A stretch of 64,000 nucleotides of DNA from Methylobacterium sp. B4 (GCF_003201865.1 NZ_QJJJ01000005.1:208005-272004), one strand, 5' to 3'; positions 9,031-17,928 are shown, numbered from the stretch's first letter. Notes: generated from the letters alone by a model not told the origin. A program made the numbers and translations.

Positions 9031-10722
9031 ATGGCCGCATCTCCCGCCATCCAGCCCGCCAACGACCCGAAGGACTTCGTGGCCCTGGCCAAGGACGCTG
9101 CCGAGGGCGCGCGGGCCCTCGTCGCGGAGGCCACCGCCCGCGTGAAGGCGCGCGTGGCCGGACCCGAGGGCAAGCTCGACGCCGGCGCGCTGGAGCGCGA
9201 GCAGCACGCCGCCCACGGTCTGGCTTGGCTCGCCACCTACGGCGAGGCGGTGCGCGAACTCGCCGACTATGCCGAGCGGCTGCAGAGCGAGGGCGCCTTC
9301 GGCGAGACCGAGGCGCTGCTCGTGAAGATCGGCATGGGCGAGTATCTCGATCAGATCTTCGGCGGCATCCCGATGAGCCAGGGCGAGATGGTGCGCCCGA
9401 CCTCCTCGCTCGGCTTCGAGGCCTCCGAGCTGGCCGGCTTCCGCACCCCCGCCATTGAGGCCGTGATCGCCCAGGGCAACACCCCGGCCAACCGCGCCGC
9501 GCTCGTGGCCCGGATCCGCGAGGCGACCAGCGCCGGCGCGGCCACGATCGGCGCCTCGGGCCTCGACGAGGACATGGAGGCGATCCGCTCCGAGATGCGC
9601 CGCTTCGGCAAGGCCGAGGTGGTGGAGCAGGCCCACGAATGGCACCTCGAGAACGCCTACATCCCGATGTCGATCATCGAGAAGATGGCCGAACTCGGCG
9701 TGTTCGGCCTCACCATCCCCGAGGAATACGGCGGCATGGGCATGCCCAAGGCCGCGATGTGCGTGGTCTCGGAGGAGCTGTCGCGCGCCTATATCGGCGT
9801 CGGCTCGCTCGGCACCCGTTCCGAGATCGCCGCGGAGCTGATCCTGTGCGGCGGCACCGAGGAGCAGAAGCAGCGATTCCTGCCCCGGATCGCGAGCGGA
9901 GAGATCCTGCCCACCGCCGTCTTCACCGAGCCGAACACCGGCTCCGACCTCGCCTCGCTCCGCACCAAGGCAGTGAAGGAGGGCGATGTCTGGAAGATCA
10001 CGGGCAACAAGACCTGGATCACCCACCCCGTGCGCGCCGACATCATGACCGTGCTCGTGCGGACCAAGCCCGAGGAGAAGGGCCATCGAGGCCTCTCCAT
10101 GCTGATCGCCGAGAAGCCGCGCGGCGACGACGCCGACCCCTTCCCGGTGGAGGGCCTGTCCGGCGGCGAGATCGAGGTGCTCGGCTACCGCGGCATGAAG
10201 GAGTACGAACTCTCCTTCGAGGGCTTCTCGGTGCCGGCCGGCAACCTGCTCGGCGAGGTCGAGGGCAAGGGCTTCGCCCAGCTGATGCAGACCTTCGAAT
10301 CGGCCCGCATCCAGACGGCGGCCCGCGCCATCGGCGTGGCCCAGTCGGCCCTCGACATCGGCCTGCGCTACGCCGAGGAGCGGGTGCAGTTCGGCAAGGC
10401 GCTGGTCGAGTTCCCGCGCGTGGCCGACAAGCTCGCGATGATGGCGGTGGAGATCAACATCGCCCGCCAGCTCACCTACTTCTCCGCCCGCGAGAAGGAC
10501 GAGGGCAAGCGCTGCGACCTCGAGGCCGGCATGGCCAAGCTGCTCGGCGCCCGCGTCGCCTGGGCGGCGGCGGACAACGCCCTGCAGATCCACGGCGGCA
10601 ACGGCTTCGCGCTGGAATACAAGATCAGCCGCGTGCTGTGCGACGCGCGCATCCTCTCGATCTTCGAGGGTGCCGCCGAGATCCAGGCGCAGGTCATCGC
10701 CCGGCGCCTGCTGGAGCAGTAA
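9031..10722 (+). CDS. mcd: (2S)-Methylsuccinyl-CoA dehydrogenase
   Basis: An FAD acyl-CoA dehydrogenase of 563 residues, longer than the usual 380-400 because of an N-terminal extension of about 170 residues. That size and extension match methylsuccinyl-CoA dehydrogenase, which oxidises methylsuccinyl-CoA to mesaconyl-CoA in the ethylmalonyl-CoA pathway for acetyl-CoA assimilation and glyoxylate regeneration. Dehydrogenase blocks seen include FGLTIPEEYGGMGM, TEPNTGSDLASLRTKA, ERVQFGKAL and QIHGGNGFALEY. No other pathway gene is in the window. In methylotrophs the gene is also called ibd2 or msd. It is flanked downstream by hairpins. An ordinary acyl-CoA dehydrogenase is less likely given the extension. 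Confidence 0.88.
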   Translation: MAASPAIQPANDPKDFVALAKDAAEGARALVAEATARVKARVAGPEGKLDAGALEREQHAAHGLAWLATYGEAVRELADYAERLQSEGAFGETEALLVKIGMGEYLDQIFGGIPMSQGEMVRPTSSLGFEASELAGFRTPAIEAVIAQGNTPANRAALVARIREATSAGAATIGASGLDEDMEAIRSEMRRFGKAEVVEQAHEWHLENAYIPMSIIEKMAELGVFGLTIPEEYGGMGMPKAAMCVVSEELSRAYIGVGSLGTRSEIAAELILCGGTEEQKQRFLPRIASGEILPTAVFTEPNTGSDLASLRTKAVKEGDVWKITGNKTWITHPVRADIMTVLVRTKPEEKGHRGLSMLIAEKPRGDDADPFPVEGLSGGEIEVLGYRGMKEYELSFEGFSVPAGNLLGEVEGKGFAQLMQTFESARIQTAARAIGVAQSALDIGLRYAEERVQFGKALVEFPRVADKLAMMAVEINIARQLTYFSAREKDEGKRCDLEAGMAKLLGARVAWAAADNALQIHGGNGFALEYKISRVLCDARILSIFEGAAEIQAQVIARRLLEQ

Positions 10723-10738
10723 GTCGAGAGATCGGCCG

Positions 10739-10765
10739 CCCCGACCGGCTCTCGATCGGTCGGGG
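10739..10765 (+). terminator. Hairpin downstream of mcd
   Basis: CCCCGACCG (10739-10747) pairs perfectly with CGGTCGGGG (10757-10765) around a 9-nt loop, 16 bases after the mcd stop. There is no T-run, so it may be a 3'-end stabilising structure or a weak terminator. Confidence 0.4.
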
Positions 10766-10831
10766 GCGAGCCATCGCCTGGGCCGGATAGCGTAGCCAGC
10801 TCATATACTTGCCCTCAACTTCTGCCGCTTA

Positions 10832-10862
10832 GGCCGTGCTCCGAACCTCCCGGAGCACGGCC
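10832..10862 (+). promoter_or_regulatory. 12-bp hairpin just before the GGDEF-EAL gene
   Basis: A perfect 12-bp stem (10832-10843 with 10851-10862) and a 7-nt loop end only three bases before the GTG at 10866. The 3' arm includes GGAG, which could be the ribosome binding site, so the hairpin might mask it. It could equally be a second terminator for mcd. Confidence 0.4.
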
Positions 10863-10865
10863 CGC

Positions 10866-13283
10866 GTGTTGCCAGACCCGACTGCCGGCGTGCAGGACGC
10901 CACGCTGATCCAGCACTGGCGCAGCTGCCGAACCCGCCCCGGGGCGATGCCGAGCTACGATTCCGTCGTGCTGGGGCGCCTCGGCCGCCTCGCCGACCGT
11001 TGCGCTCTCGTCGCCACCTGCGAGGGCCGGGCCGACCGCATCCTCTGGGGCGGTCCGGGCTTTCGCGACTGGTTCGAGGATGAGGTCAGCGACCTCCCCC
11101 TCGCCCGCCTCCCCGACGAGATCCGCCGACCGATCGAGGAAATCGCGCTCGCCGCCCTGCGCGGGGGCGAGCCGGCGAGCGCGCGCTGCGACCGAATCAC
11201 CGACGGCGTCGTCACCACCTGGGGGCTTGTCGGCGTTCCGCTCGCCCATGGCGGCCCGCCCCTCATTCTCATCCACGTCGATACCGAGGGCGTGCGCACC
11301 GAATTGATGCGGGCGATCTTCGGCGCCACCGGGCAGGGGTTGATGGCGCTGGGCGCGCTGCGCGATGCCGAGGGCGCGGTTGCCGACTTCAAGATCGTCG
11401 CCCTGAACCAGGGCGCCGCCGAGATCTTCGAGCGGCCGGCCGAGAGCCTGCAATGGAAGCGCCTCGGCGAGGTCGTTCCGGCCCGGCTCGGTGCGACGCC
11501 GCTGCTGGCGGGCATCCTCGGGCGCTCGGACCGCACCGTGTTCGAACTCGCCGTGCCGCGCGCCGACCGGACGATCCTGTCGCTGCGGGTGGAGGCCCGC
11601 GCCATCGGCGACCTCATCGCGGTGGCCATGACGGATGTCGGCGACATCAAGGCTAGGGAGGAGTCGTTCCGCTTCCTGTTCGAGAGCAACCCGCTGCCGA
11701 TGTGGCTGGTGGATCGGGAGACGGCCCGCTTCGTCGCCGTGAACGAGGCGGCGATCACGCATTACGGCTACAGCCGGGACGCCTTCCTGAGCCGTCAGCT
11801 GACCGACCTCGCGGCGACCGCTGCGGTCGGCTTCTCCTCCGGCGGCAACCTGCACCGGCACCTGCGGGCCGACGGCTCGGCGATCGACGTGACCCTGTTC
11901 GAACGCTTCCTCACCTTCGAGGGGCGGTCGACCGTGCTCGGCGCGGCCATCGACGTGACCGAGCAGCGCCGGGCCGAGGCGCGCATCAGCCACATGGCCC
12001 ATCACGATGCGCTGACAGGCCTGCCGAACCGCGTTCTCTTCGCTGCCCGCCTTGCCGAGGCGATCGCCGATCACGCCCGCCTCGGTGCGGGCGCCGCCCT
12101 GCTGTGCCTCGACCTCGACAAGTTCAAGTTCGTCAACGACACCCTCGGCCATCCCGCCGGGGACGCATTGCTGCGAGAGGTGGCCGAGCGGATCTCCCTC
12201 TGCCTGCGCCGCGAGGATCTCGTCGCGCGCCTGGGCGGCGACGAGTTCGCCGTGCTGCTGCACAACCCCGACGCCGCGACGGTACGGACGATCGCCGGGC
12301 GGATCGTCGAGGCCCTGTCGCGACCGGTCCGGCTCGGCGGGCGGGAATGCCGGATCGGCGTGAGCATCGGCATCGCCTGCCTGCCCGAGCACGGGAGCGA
12401 GGCCGACACCCTGCTGCGCAATGCCGATCTCGCCCTCTATCAGGCCAAGGCGGAGGGCGGCAGCCTCGCCCGCACCTTCGAGGCGGCGATGGACGGCTGG
12501 ACCCGCTCCCGGCGGCGGAGAGAGACCGATCTGCACGAGGCCTTCGCCCATGGCGACCTCACCTTGGCCTATCAGCCGGTCGTGGAGACCCGCACGGGCG
12601 CCATCGTCGGATCCGAGGCCCTGCTGCGCTGGCACCACCCGGTCGAGGGGGCGATCCCACCGGCCGCCTTCGTCCCGCTGGCCGAGGAGATCGGCTTGAT
12701 CGGGCCGCTCGGCGCGTGGGTCCTGCGCCAAGCCTGCGCCCAGGCCGGCAACTGGAGCGCTCCGGTCCGGGTCGCGGTCAACCTCTCGCCGGTGCAGTTC
12801 CGCGATCCCGGCCTCGTGGCGACGGTACGCGAGGCGCTCACCCTGTCCGGTCTCGCGCCGGAGCGCCTCGAACTGGAGGTGACCGAATCCGTGCTGCTCG
12901 CCGCGAGCGAGGCCAACGTGGCGACGCTCCACGCCCTGCGGGACCTCGGCGTGCGGATCGCGATGGATGATTTCGGAACGGGCTACTCGTCCTTGAGCTA
13001 CCTGCAGAAGTTTCCCTTCGACACCATCAAGATCGACCGCTCCTTCGTGATGCGGCTCGGCGAGGATCTGCACTCGACGGCGATCGTGCGGGCGGTGATC
13101 GGGCTCGGTGCCAGTCTCGGGATCGTCACCGTGGCGGAGGGCGTCGAGACCGAGGACCAATGGGCGTTGCTGCGCGCCGAGGGCTGCGGGGAGGCCCAGG
13201 GCTACCTGTTCGGACGGCCGGTTCCGGCCCTGGAGGCGCGGCGGATGCTTCGGCCGGAGCCGAGTCTGGCCGCCTGCGCCTGA
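10866..13283 (+). CDS. PAS-GGDEF-EAL cyclic-di-GMP signalling protein
   Basis: Probably makes and/or breaks cyclic-di-GMP. An N-terminal sensory region holds one or two PAS-like domains (FLFESNPLPMWLVDRETARF is a typical PAS opening), followed by a GGDEF domain with intact GGDEF (residues 457-461) and an EAL domain with EALLRW (from residue 584) and DDFGTGYSS. Both catalytic signatures are intact. No membrane helices are seen, so it should be cytosolic. The start is uncertain: GTG 10866 is used because the GTG at 10836 lies inside a stable hairpin; ATG 10947 is also possible. About 805 residues. Confidence 0.9.
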   Translation: MLPDPTAGVQDATLIQHWRSCRTRPGAMPSYDSVVLGRLGRLADRCALVATCEGRADRILWGGPGFRDWFEDEVSDLPLARLPDEIRRPIEEIALAALRGGEPASARCDRITDGVVTTWGLVGVPLAHGGPPLILIHVDTEGVRTELMRAIFGATGQGLMALGALRDAEGAVADFKIVALNQGAAEIFERPAESLQWKRLGEVVPARLGATPLLAGILGRSDRTVFELAVPRADRTILSLRVEARAIGDLIAVAMTDVGDIKAREESFRFLFESNPLPMWLVDRETARFVAVNEAAITHYGYSRDAFLSRQLTDLAATAAVGFSSGGNLHRHLRADGSAIDVTLFERFLTFEGRSTVLGAAIDVTEQRRAEARISHMAHHDALTGLPNRVLFAARLAEAIADHARLGAGAALLCLDLDKFKFVNDTLGHPAGDALLREVAERISLCLRREDLVARLGGDEFAVLLHNPDAATVRTIAGRIVEALSRPVRLGGRECRIGVSIGIACLPEHGSEADTLLRNADLALYQAKAEGGSLARTFEAAMDGWTRSRRRRETDLHEAFAHGDLTLAYQPVVETRTGAIVGSEALLRWHHPVEGAIPPAAFVPLAEEIGLIGPLGAWVLRQACAQAGNWSAPVRVAVNLSPVQFRDPGLVATVREALTLSGLAPERLELEVTESVLLAASEANVATLHALRDLGVRIAMDDFGTGYSSLSYLQKFPFDTIKIDRSFVMRLGEDLHSTAIVRAVIGLGASLGIVTVAEGVETEDQWALLRAEGCGEAQGYLFGRPVPALEARRMLRPEPSLAACA

Positions 13284-13295
13284 GGGCCGGTCGCG

Positions 13296-13484
13296 CTACT
13301 TCGTGATCTTCACCGAGACCGGATCGCTCGACGGGAAGGTCTCCTCCAGCGCCTCGTCGAGGCGCTCGTCCTTCTCCTCGCGGCTGTTGCCGGGATTGGA
13401 CTTGTCGCCCGCGCCGTCCTGCTGGAACCCGGTGGACTTGGTCGTGGATTTGGTCTCGTCGCCGGTTCGCGTCTTGTCGGACAT
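13296..13484 (-). CDS. Small acidic hypothetical protein (DEALEETFPSSDP type)
   Basis: A 62-residue hydrophilic protein: a Thr/Lys/Gly-rich, probably disordered N-terminus and a C-terminal block DEALEETFPSSDPVSV. I recognise this block as recurrent in small alphaproteobacterial proteins of unknown function. The ATG at 13484 (MSDKTRTGDE) is preferred over an upstream frame from 13559. It converges with the GGDEF-EAL gene 12 bp away. Confidence 0.72.
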   Translation of the reverse strand: MSDKTRTGDETKSTTKSTGFQQDGAGDKSNPGNSREEKDERLDEALEETFPSSDPVSVKITK

Positions 13485-13577
13485 GAAGGCCTCGCTGCTC
13501 GTTGCGCACGCGCCGCCGATGATGGCGGCTCTCATGCCGACCAACGCGAGCGCGGCCATCCTGTTGCGTCGCCCGCG

Positions 13578-14852
13578 TTACGAGCCCGCCGGCGCCGCGC
13601 CGCGCAGAGCCGGCGGCTCGACGGCCCGCGGGAGCGGCCGCGCCTCGCGCAGGACGAGGCCGTAGACCTGCTCCAGCCGGTCGAGATGCCCGTCGACGGT
13701 GAGCGGAGCCGCCCAGTAACGCTCGTAGGCGCGCTCGGCCATGCGGGCGGCGAGCCCGTCATCGGACAGGCGGCTGAGATGGGCGGCCAGCGCGTCCGGG
13801 TCGCCCGAGCGGAACCAGAACCCGTTCTCGCCGTCCTCGACCGCCTCGCGGCCGGCGCAGGCATCCGAGACGATCACCGGGCAGCCGGAGGCCAGGGCCT
13901 CGTAGACCGTGAGCGGCTGGCCCTCGTACCAGATGCTCGGGAAGACCAGGGCGCGGGCCCGCCGCATCAGCGCCTGCACCGCGGGGCCGTCCTTCCAGCC
14001 CAGCAGCACGGCCTCGGGATAGCGCGCCCTCAGATCGTCCGCGGCCGGGCCGTCGCCGACGAAGACCGGGCGCAGGCCCGCCCGCCGCGCCGCCTCAGCG
14101 AAGATCGGCGCCCCCTTCTCCGTCGAGAGGCGGCCGACGAAGAGGAAGTCTTCGCGCCCCTCGCGTTCCAGCGGGTGGCGCTCGACGGAGATCGGGTTGT
14201 CGATCCGGTGGAACACCGTGCGGGGCGGCAGGAGCGGCGCGATCACCCGCTCCTGCAATGCGCTGATCGTGACGACGTGGCGGAACAGGTCGGGCAGACC
14301 GGCGACGTGCTCCAGGCCGAGATGGCGCACCACCCGCATCAGCTTGCGCGGGTAGGAGCGCGCATCGCAATTCGTGGTCAGGCAGGCGGCCGACATCGGG
14401 GTGCGGTGGCAGATCCGGTCGGCCGGATACTCGTAGAATCCGCCGTTGGGGCAGACGAGGAAGAACTCGTGCATCGTGTAGAGGCACGGCAGGCCGGAGC
14501 GCCGGATCGCCGTGCCGATCGAGGGCGAGAGCGCCTTGGCGAAGGCGTGAACGTGAACGAGCGTGTCGCGCGGGTCGCACAGGGTCAGCTCGGCGGCGAG
14601 CCGCGCAGCGGCGCGGGTGTTCCAGACCGCCTGCACCGCGAAGGCGAGTTTGTTCGTCGTGGAAGCGATGTCGTCCTGCCCGAGGCAGACGACCCGCGCC
14701 CCGCTCTCGGCGAGCCTCGGGTCCACGGGGCCGACCGCGGCGAACACCGTGACCCGGTATCCGCGCCGCCGCAGGCCGAGCGCCGAGTCGAGAGCGACCT
14801 TGGCTTGGCCGCCGTTGACGTGGGCATGGTCGAGGACGAGGACGACGTGCAC
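13578..14852 (-). CDS. Glycosyltransferase family 4-type
   Basis: A 424-residue GT-B glycosyltransferase with a Rossmann-like N-terminal half (MHVVLVLDHAHVNGGQAKVA) and a C-terminal nucleotide-sugar domain (FVGRLSTEKGAPIFAEAAR near residue 235, GQPLTVYEALASGCPVIVSD near 325, the E-x7-E region). A cluster of four cysteines with spacing C-x13-C-x8-C-x4-C begins at CPNGGFYEY, probably a metal-binding knuckle seen in some GT4 enzymes. It is divergent from a paralogue at 14979 that keeps the same cysteine spacing. The sugar and acceptor are unknown; a cell-surface polysaccharide is likely. Confidence 0.87.
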   Translation of the reverse strand: MHVVLVLDHAHVNGGQAKVALDSALGLRRRGYRVTVFAAVGPVDPRLAESGARVVCLGQDDIASTTNKLAFAVQAVWNTRAAARLAAELTLCDPRDTLVHVHAFAKALSPSIGTAIRRSGLPCLYTMHEFFLVCPNGGFYEYPADRICHRTPMSAACLTTNCDARSYPRKLMRVVRHLGLEHVAGLPDLFRHVVTISALQERVIAPLLPPRTVFHRIDNPISVERHPLEREGREDFLFVGRLSTEKGAPIFAEAARRAGLRPVFVGDGPAADDLRARYPEAVLLGWKDGPAVQALMRRARALVFPSIWYEGQPLTVYEALASGCPVIVSDACAGREAVEDGENGFWFRSGDPDALAAHLSRLSDDGLAARMAERAYERYWAAPLTVDGHLDRLEQVYGLVLREARPLPRAVEPPALRGAAPAGS

Positions 14853-14978
14853 GGCAGGCCTCGGCTCTTCATGGCGAGAGCCTTCCGTTTACCGGACGGC
14901 AGTTGATCGCTCGTAAACCTTGCGCGCATCGACCCGCCGCGCCGCGGCGGTCTCCCCGCTCGGAGGCGAAGCACGCCC

Positions 14979-16241
14979 ATGCACGTCGTGATCGTCGCCG
15001 AATTCGCCGCCGCAAGCGGGGGTGCCGAGAAGGTCGCCGTGGAATCCGCCCGCGCGCTGGCGGAGGCCGGCGCGGAGGTGACCTACATCCAGGCGGTCGC
15101 CGGGCCGGCCGACCCGCTGCTCGCCCATCCGCGCCTGCGCCGGATCGGGCTCGACCTGCCGGACGTCTGGTCCTTGCCGGCCCTGCGCGGGGCCTTGGGC
15201 GGGATCTGGAACGGCGAGGCCGCCGCGCGCCTCGCCAGCGTGCTCGACGCGCTGCCGCAGCCGCCCGATTGCCTTCACCTGCACCAGTTCACCCGGGCGC
15301 TCTCACCCGCCGTGCTGCCGGTTCTGCTCGGGCGCGCCGTGCCGCTGGTCCTGACGCTGCACGACTACGCGCTCGCCTGCCCGAACGGCGTCTATTACCG
15401 TTTCGACCGGGCCGAGCCCTGCGCGCTGCGGCCGATGTCGGGCGCCTGCCTCGCCGCCGCCTGCGATCCCAAGAGCCGGCTGCATAAGGCGGTGCGGCTC
15501 GGGCGCGCCGCCGCCCTGCGGATCGCGGTGGGCCGCGCCCGCCTCGAGGTCGTCCATGTCTGCGACGGCAGCCTGAAGCGGATGGATGCGATCGCGGGGG
15601 GCTATCGCCTGCGCCATCACCGCATCGACAACCCCGTGCGCGTGGCGCGTCAGGCCCCGGCCGAGCCCGCCCGGGGCGACGCCGCGGTCTATGTCGGCCG
15701 CCTCACCGTCGAGAAGGGCGCCGATCTCGTGGCCGAGGCCGCCCGCCGCGCCGGGCTGCCCGCCCTGTTCGTCGGGGCCGGCCCGCTGGAAGCGCGCCTT
15801 CGGGCGCAGGGCGCGGAGGTGCTCGGCTGGACCAGTCCGGCGGAACTCGAGACGATCCTGCGCAGCCGCGCCCGGGTCGTCTGCGCGCCCTCCCGCTGGG
15901 ACGAAACCGGCCCGCTCACGGTCTACGAGGCCCTGGCCCAGGGCATCCCGGTCGTGGCCTCGCGCCGCTCGGGCGCCGCGGAGAAGGTGCGGGACGGCGT
16001 GGGCGGCTACGTCGTGGAACCGGAGGTCGACGCACTCGCTGGCGCCCTGAGTGCCCTCAAGGACGACGGCACCACGGCGCGCTTCGGCCGCGCCGCCTAC
16101 GACGCTTATTGGCGGGCCCCGCTCACACTCTCCGCCCACGCCCGTGCGCTGCTCGCGCTCTACGGCCGGCTGGTAGATGAACACAATATGCGGCAGTGCG
16201 AAACGGAGCTGTCGACGCCGGCATCAATTGTGGCACCTTAG
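14979..16241 (+). CDS. Glycosyltransferase family 4-type, paralogue
   Basis: A 420-residue GT-B enzyme clearly paralogous to the divergent gene at 13578-14852: it opens MHVVIVAEFAAASGGAEKVA, has the same C-x13-C-x8-C-x4-C cluster from CPNGVYYRF, the donor-site block YVGRLTVEKGADLVAEAAR, and GPLTVYEALAQGIPVVAS. An ATG follows GGAGG by 12 bases. Both genes probably derive from one duplication and serve the same surface-glycan pathway. The shared 126-bp spacer must contain both promoters. Confidence 0.87.
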   Translation: MHVVIVAEFAAASGGAEKVAVESARALAEAGAEVTYIQAVAGPADPLLAHPRLRRIGLDLPDVWSLPALRGALGGIWNGEAAARLASVLDALPQPPDCLHLHQFTRALSPAVLPVLLGRAVPLVLTLHDYALACPNGVYYRFDRAEPCALRPMSGACLAAACDPKSRLHKAVRLGRAAALRIAVGRARLEVVHVCDGSLKRMDAIAGGYRLRHHRIDNPVRVARQAPAEPARGDAAVYVGRLTVEKGADLVAEAARRAGLPALFVGAGPLEARLRAQGAEVLGWTSPAELETILRSRARVVCAPSRWDETGPLTVYEALAQGIPVVASRRSGAAEKVRDGVGGYVVEPEVDALAGALSALKDDGTTARFGRAAYDAYWRAPLTLSAHARALLALYGRLVDEHNMRQCETELSTPASIVAP

Positions 16242-16407
16242 CGGTTGTGCCCACTCCCGCCGACGCTTGGCAGAGTCTACTTCTCGACACTATAATCCCG
16301 CCCTCTGCTCCCGACTCGCGCTCTTGAGGCGAAATCTCGTTACGGATTCGTAGCATAAGTAAATTTTTCGGCCCTGGGAACCAATCCTCGATCGTCGGAA
16401 TGCGGCC

Positions 16408-16436
16408 TTGACTTTCATGTTGCACCGCAACATATG
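16408..16436 (+). promoter_or_regulatory. Putative phasin promoter with PhaR-like palindrome
   Basis: TTGACT (16408-16413) and CATATG (16431-16436) are separated by 17 bases. Overlapping the spacer and -10 is a perfect palindrome, ATGTTGC-acc-GCAACAT (16417-16433). Its core, TGC-N3-GCA, matches the TGC-rich sites described for the PHB-responsive repressor PhaR in alphaproteobacteria. The assignment to PhaR is inference. Confidence 0.5.
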
Positions 16437-16516
16437 AGGGGTGGGCCGGCTAGGGCGGGGCTGTATTGCAGACACCCGCTGCACCACTTCTCCCGGTCCG
16501 TTGACAGGAGAGCGAC

Positions 16517-16870
16517 ATGAGCAACCCGAGCTTCGAGATCCCCGCCGAGTTCCGCGACTTCGCCGACAAGAGCGTCGATCAGGCCCGCAACGCCTTCGGC
16601 ACCATCCTGAACGGCGCGGTGAAGACCTCCGAGCAGTTCCGCAACTCGGCCTCGACCGTTCAGTCGACCCTGCATGCCGCCATGCTCAAGAGCCTGGATC
16701 ACGCCAAGACCAACGCCGACACGACCTTCGACTACGCGCAGCGCGTCGTGCGCGCCAAGGACGTGCGCGAGGCCTTCGAGATCCAGTCCGAGTTCGTGAA
16801 GACCCAGTTCGCCGCCCTCCAGGCCCAGGCCAAGGAGTACGGTGCCCTCGCTCAGAACGCCGCGCACTAA
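16517..16870 (+). CDS. Phasin family protein
   Basis: A 117-residue, mostly helical, cysteine-free amphipathic protein of the phasin family, which coats polyhydroxyalkanoate granules and limits their coalescence. The central helix region (DQARNAFGTILNGAVKTSEQ) and C-terminal AYA-like stretch (EFVKTQFAALQAQAKEYG) are typical. An AGGAGAG Shine-Dalgarno precedes the ATG. A second phasin-domain gene follows 190 bp downstream. The upstream palindrome suggests repression when the polymer is absent. Confidence 0.88.
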   Translation: MSNPSFEIPAEFRDFADKSVDQARNAFGTILNGAVKTSEQFRNSASTVQSTLHAAMLKSLDHAKTNADTTFDYAQRVVRAKDVREAFEIQSEFVKTQFAALQAQAKEYGALAQNAAH

Positions 16871-16998
16871 GCCGGTCCGGTATCGGGCCGGGCGGTCCGC
16901 CGACTGTCCGAGCCCGTGCGTGAGCGCGGCACGATCCGCTCCGAGCGCCTCGCAGCGAGGCTGCGCCGTGGCCTGACACGATGCTCTCCCCCCAAGGC

Positions 16999-17019
16999 GC
17001 CCCGGACATGGTCCGGGGC
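16999..17019 (+). terminator. Hairpin between the two phasin genes
   Basis: GCCCCGGAC (16999-17007) pairs perfectly with GTCCGGGGC (17011-17019) around a 3-nt loop. No T-run follows, so it may attenuate rather than end transcription into the second phasin gene. Confidence 0.35.
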
Positions 17020-17059
17020 CGCCGCGGGCGGATGAGCGTTTCGAACGAGGAGAGGATTC

Positions 17060-17857
17060 ATGTCGTCGAGCCGCCGCAGGGGACGTTCGCCCGGGGCCTC
17101 CGCCCAGCCCGCGCCGCCGACAGGCGCCGAGTCCCAGGACTTCGCGACTCCGGCCGCCGAGAGCGCCGAGAGCGCGGCGGACGAGGGCCAGACCTTCGAG
17201 ACGAGCGAATCCGAACCCGCCCACGAGACCGCCCTCGCGCAACAGCCCGATGGCGAGACGGTGAGCGAGGCCGAGCCGGCCGCCGAGGGTGTTGCCGCAG
17301 AGGCAGCGCCCGCCGAAGAGGCTCGGGACGCGTCGTCGAACCCTGTCTCCGAGGCGATCGAGGCGGTGACCGCCGAGCCCGTGCAGGAGGCCGCCCCGGT
17401 TCAGGACATCGCTCCGGCCAAGGAGCCCGCGCCGGAAGCGGTCTTCACGCTTCCCGAGCCCGAGGCCGCAGAGGGCATCCAGGATAACGTCCAAGAAGCC
17501 GCCGAGGAGACGGCCGAGGCCGTCGCCCAGGCCGCGCTGCTTCCGGCGCTGCAGGAGCCCGTGCGGGACGCATCCGCCGGCCAGCGCAGCTCGGATCACC
17601 CCCGCGTCGGCGCGAGCTTCGGCGTCGCGACCCTCGCGCCCTTCACCGAGATCAACGCGAAGCTGTTCGCCTTCGCCCGCGGTGAGAGCGAGGCGGTCCT
17701 GGCCCATTTCCAGGCCCTGGCCCGCGCCAAGAACCCGGCGGAGGCGATCCGCCTCCAAGTCACGGAAATGCAGCGCGCCGCCGACGCCTCGCTGACCTGC
17801 TTCAGCGACATCGTGCGCAGCGCCAACCGCCTGGGCGAATCCGTCCGCTGGCACTGA
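17060..17857 (+). CDS. Phasin-domain protein with long Ala/Glu-rich N-terminus
   Basis: 265 residues. The first ~170 are Ala/Glu/Pro-rich, acidic and probably disordered; the last ~85 (SFGVATLAPFTEINAKLFAF through SANRLGESVRWH) form a phasin-like amphipathic helical domain. The domain suggests binding to polyhydroxyalkanoate granules, with the acidic arm pointing to the cytosol. The ATG follows GGAGAGG closely. A strong terminator lies directly downstream. The disordered arm is unusual for a phasin; a role in granule segregation or DNA contact is speculative. Confidence 0.75.
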   Translation: MSSSRRRGRSPGASAQPAPPTGAESQDFATPAAESAESAADEGQTFETSESEPAHETALAQQPDGETVSEAEPAAEGVAAEAAPAEEARDASSNPVSEAIEAVTAEPVQEAAPVQDIAPAKEPAPEAVFTLPEPEAAEGIQDNVQEAAEETAEAVAQAALLPALQEPVRDASAGQRSSDHPRVGASFGVATLAPFTEINAKLFAFARGESEAVLAHFQALARAKNPAEAIRLQVTEMQRAADASLTCFSDIVRSANRLGESVRWH

Positions 17858-17894
17858 CCCTCGCGCGCCTCGAACGCGGTCGGAAGAGAGTTCA

Positions 17895-17928
17895 GGGCGG
17901 CCATCCGAGAAGGATGGCCGCCCTTTTT
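17895..17928 (+). terminator. Rho-independent terminator after the phasin genes
   Basis: A perfect 12-bp stem, GGGCGGCCATCC (17895-17906) with GGATGGCCGCCC (17912-17923), a 5-nt loop and five Ts (17924-17928). Confidence 0.92.

Noticed and set aside
10815..13160. 781-aa minus-strand frame
   Set aside because: Antisense to the GGDEF-EAL gene; no domain and low-complexity Arg/Gly/His composition.
16415..17854. 479-aa minus-strand frame over both phasins
   Set aside because: Antisense shadow; phasin frames and the downstream terminator point to the plus strand.
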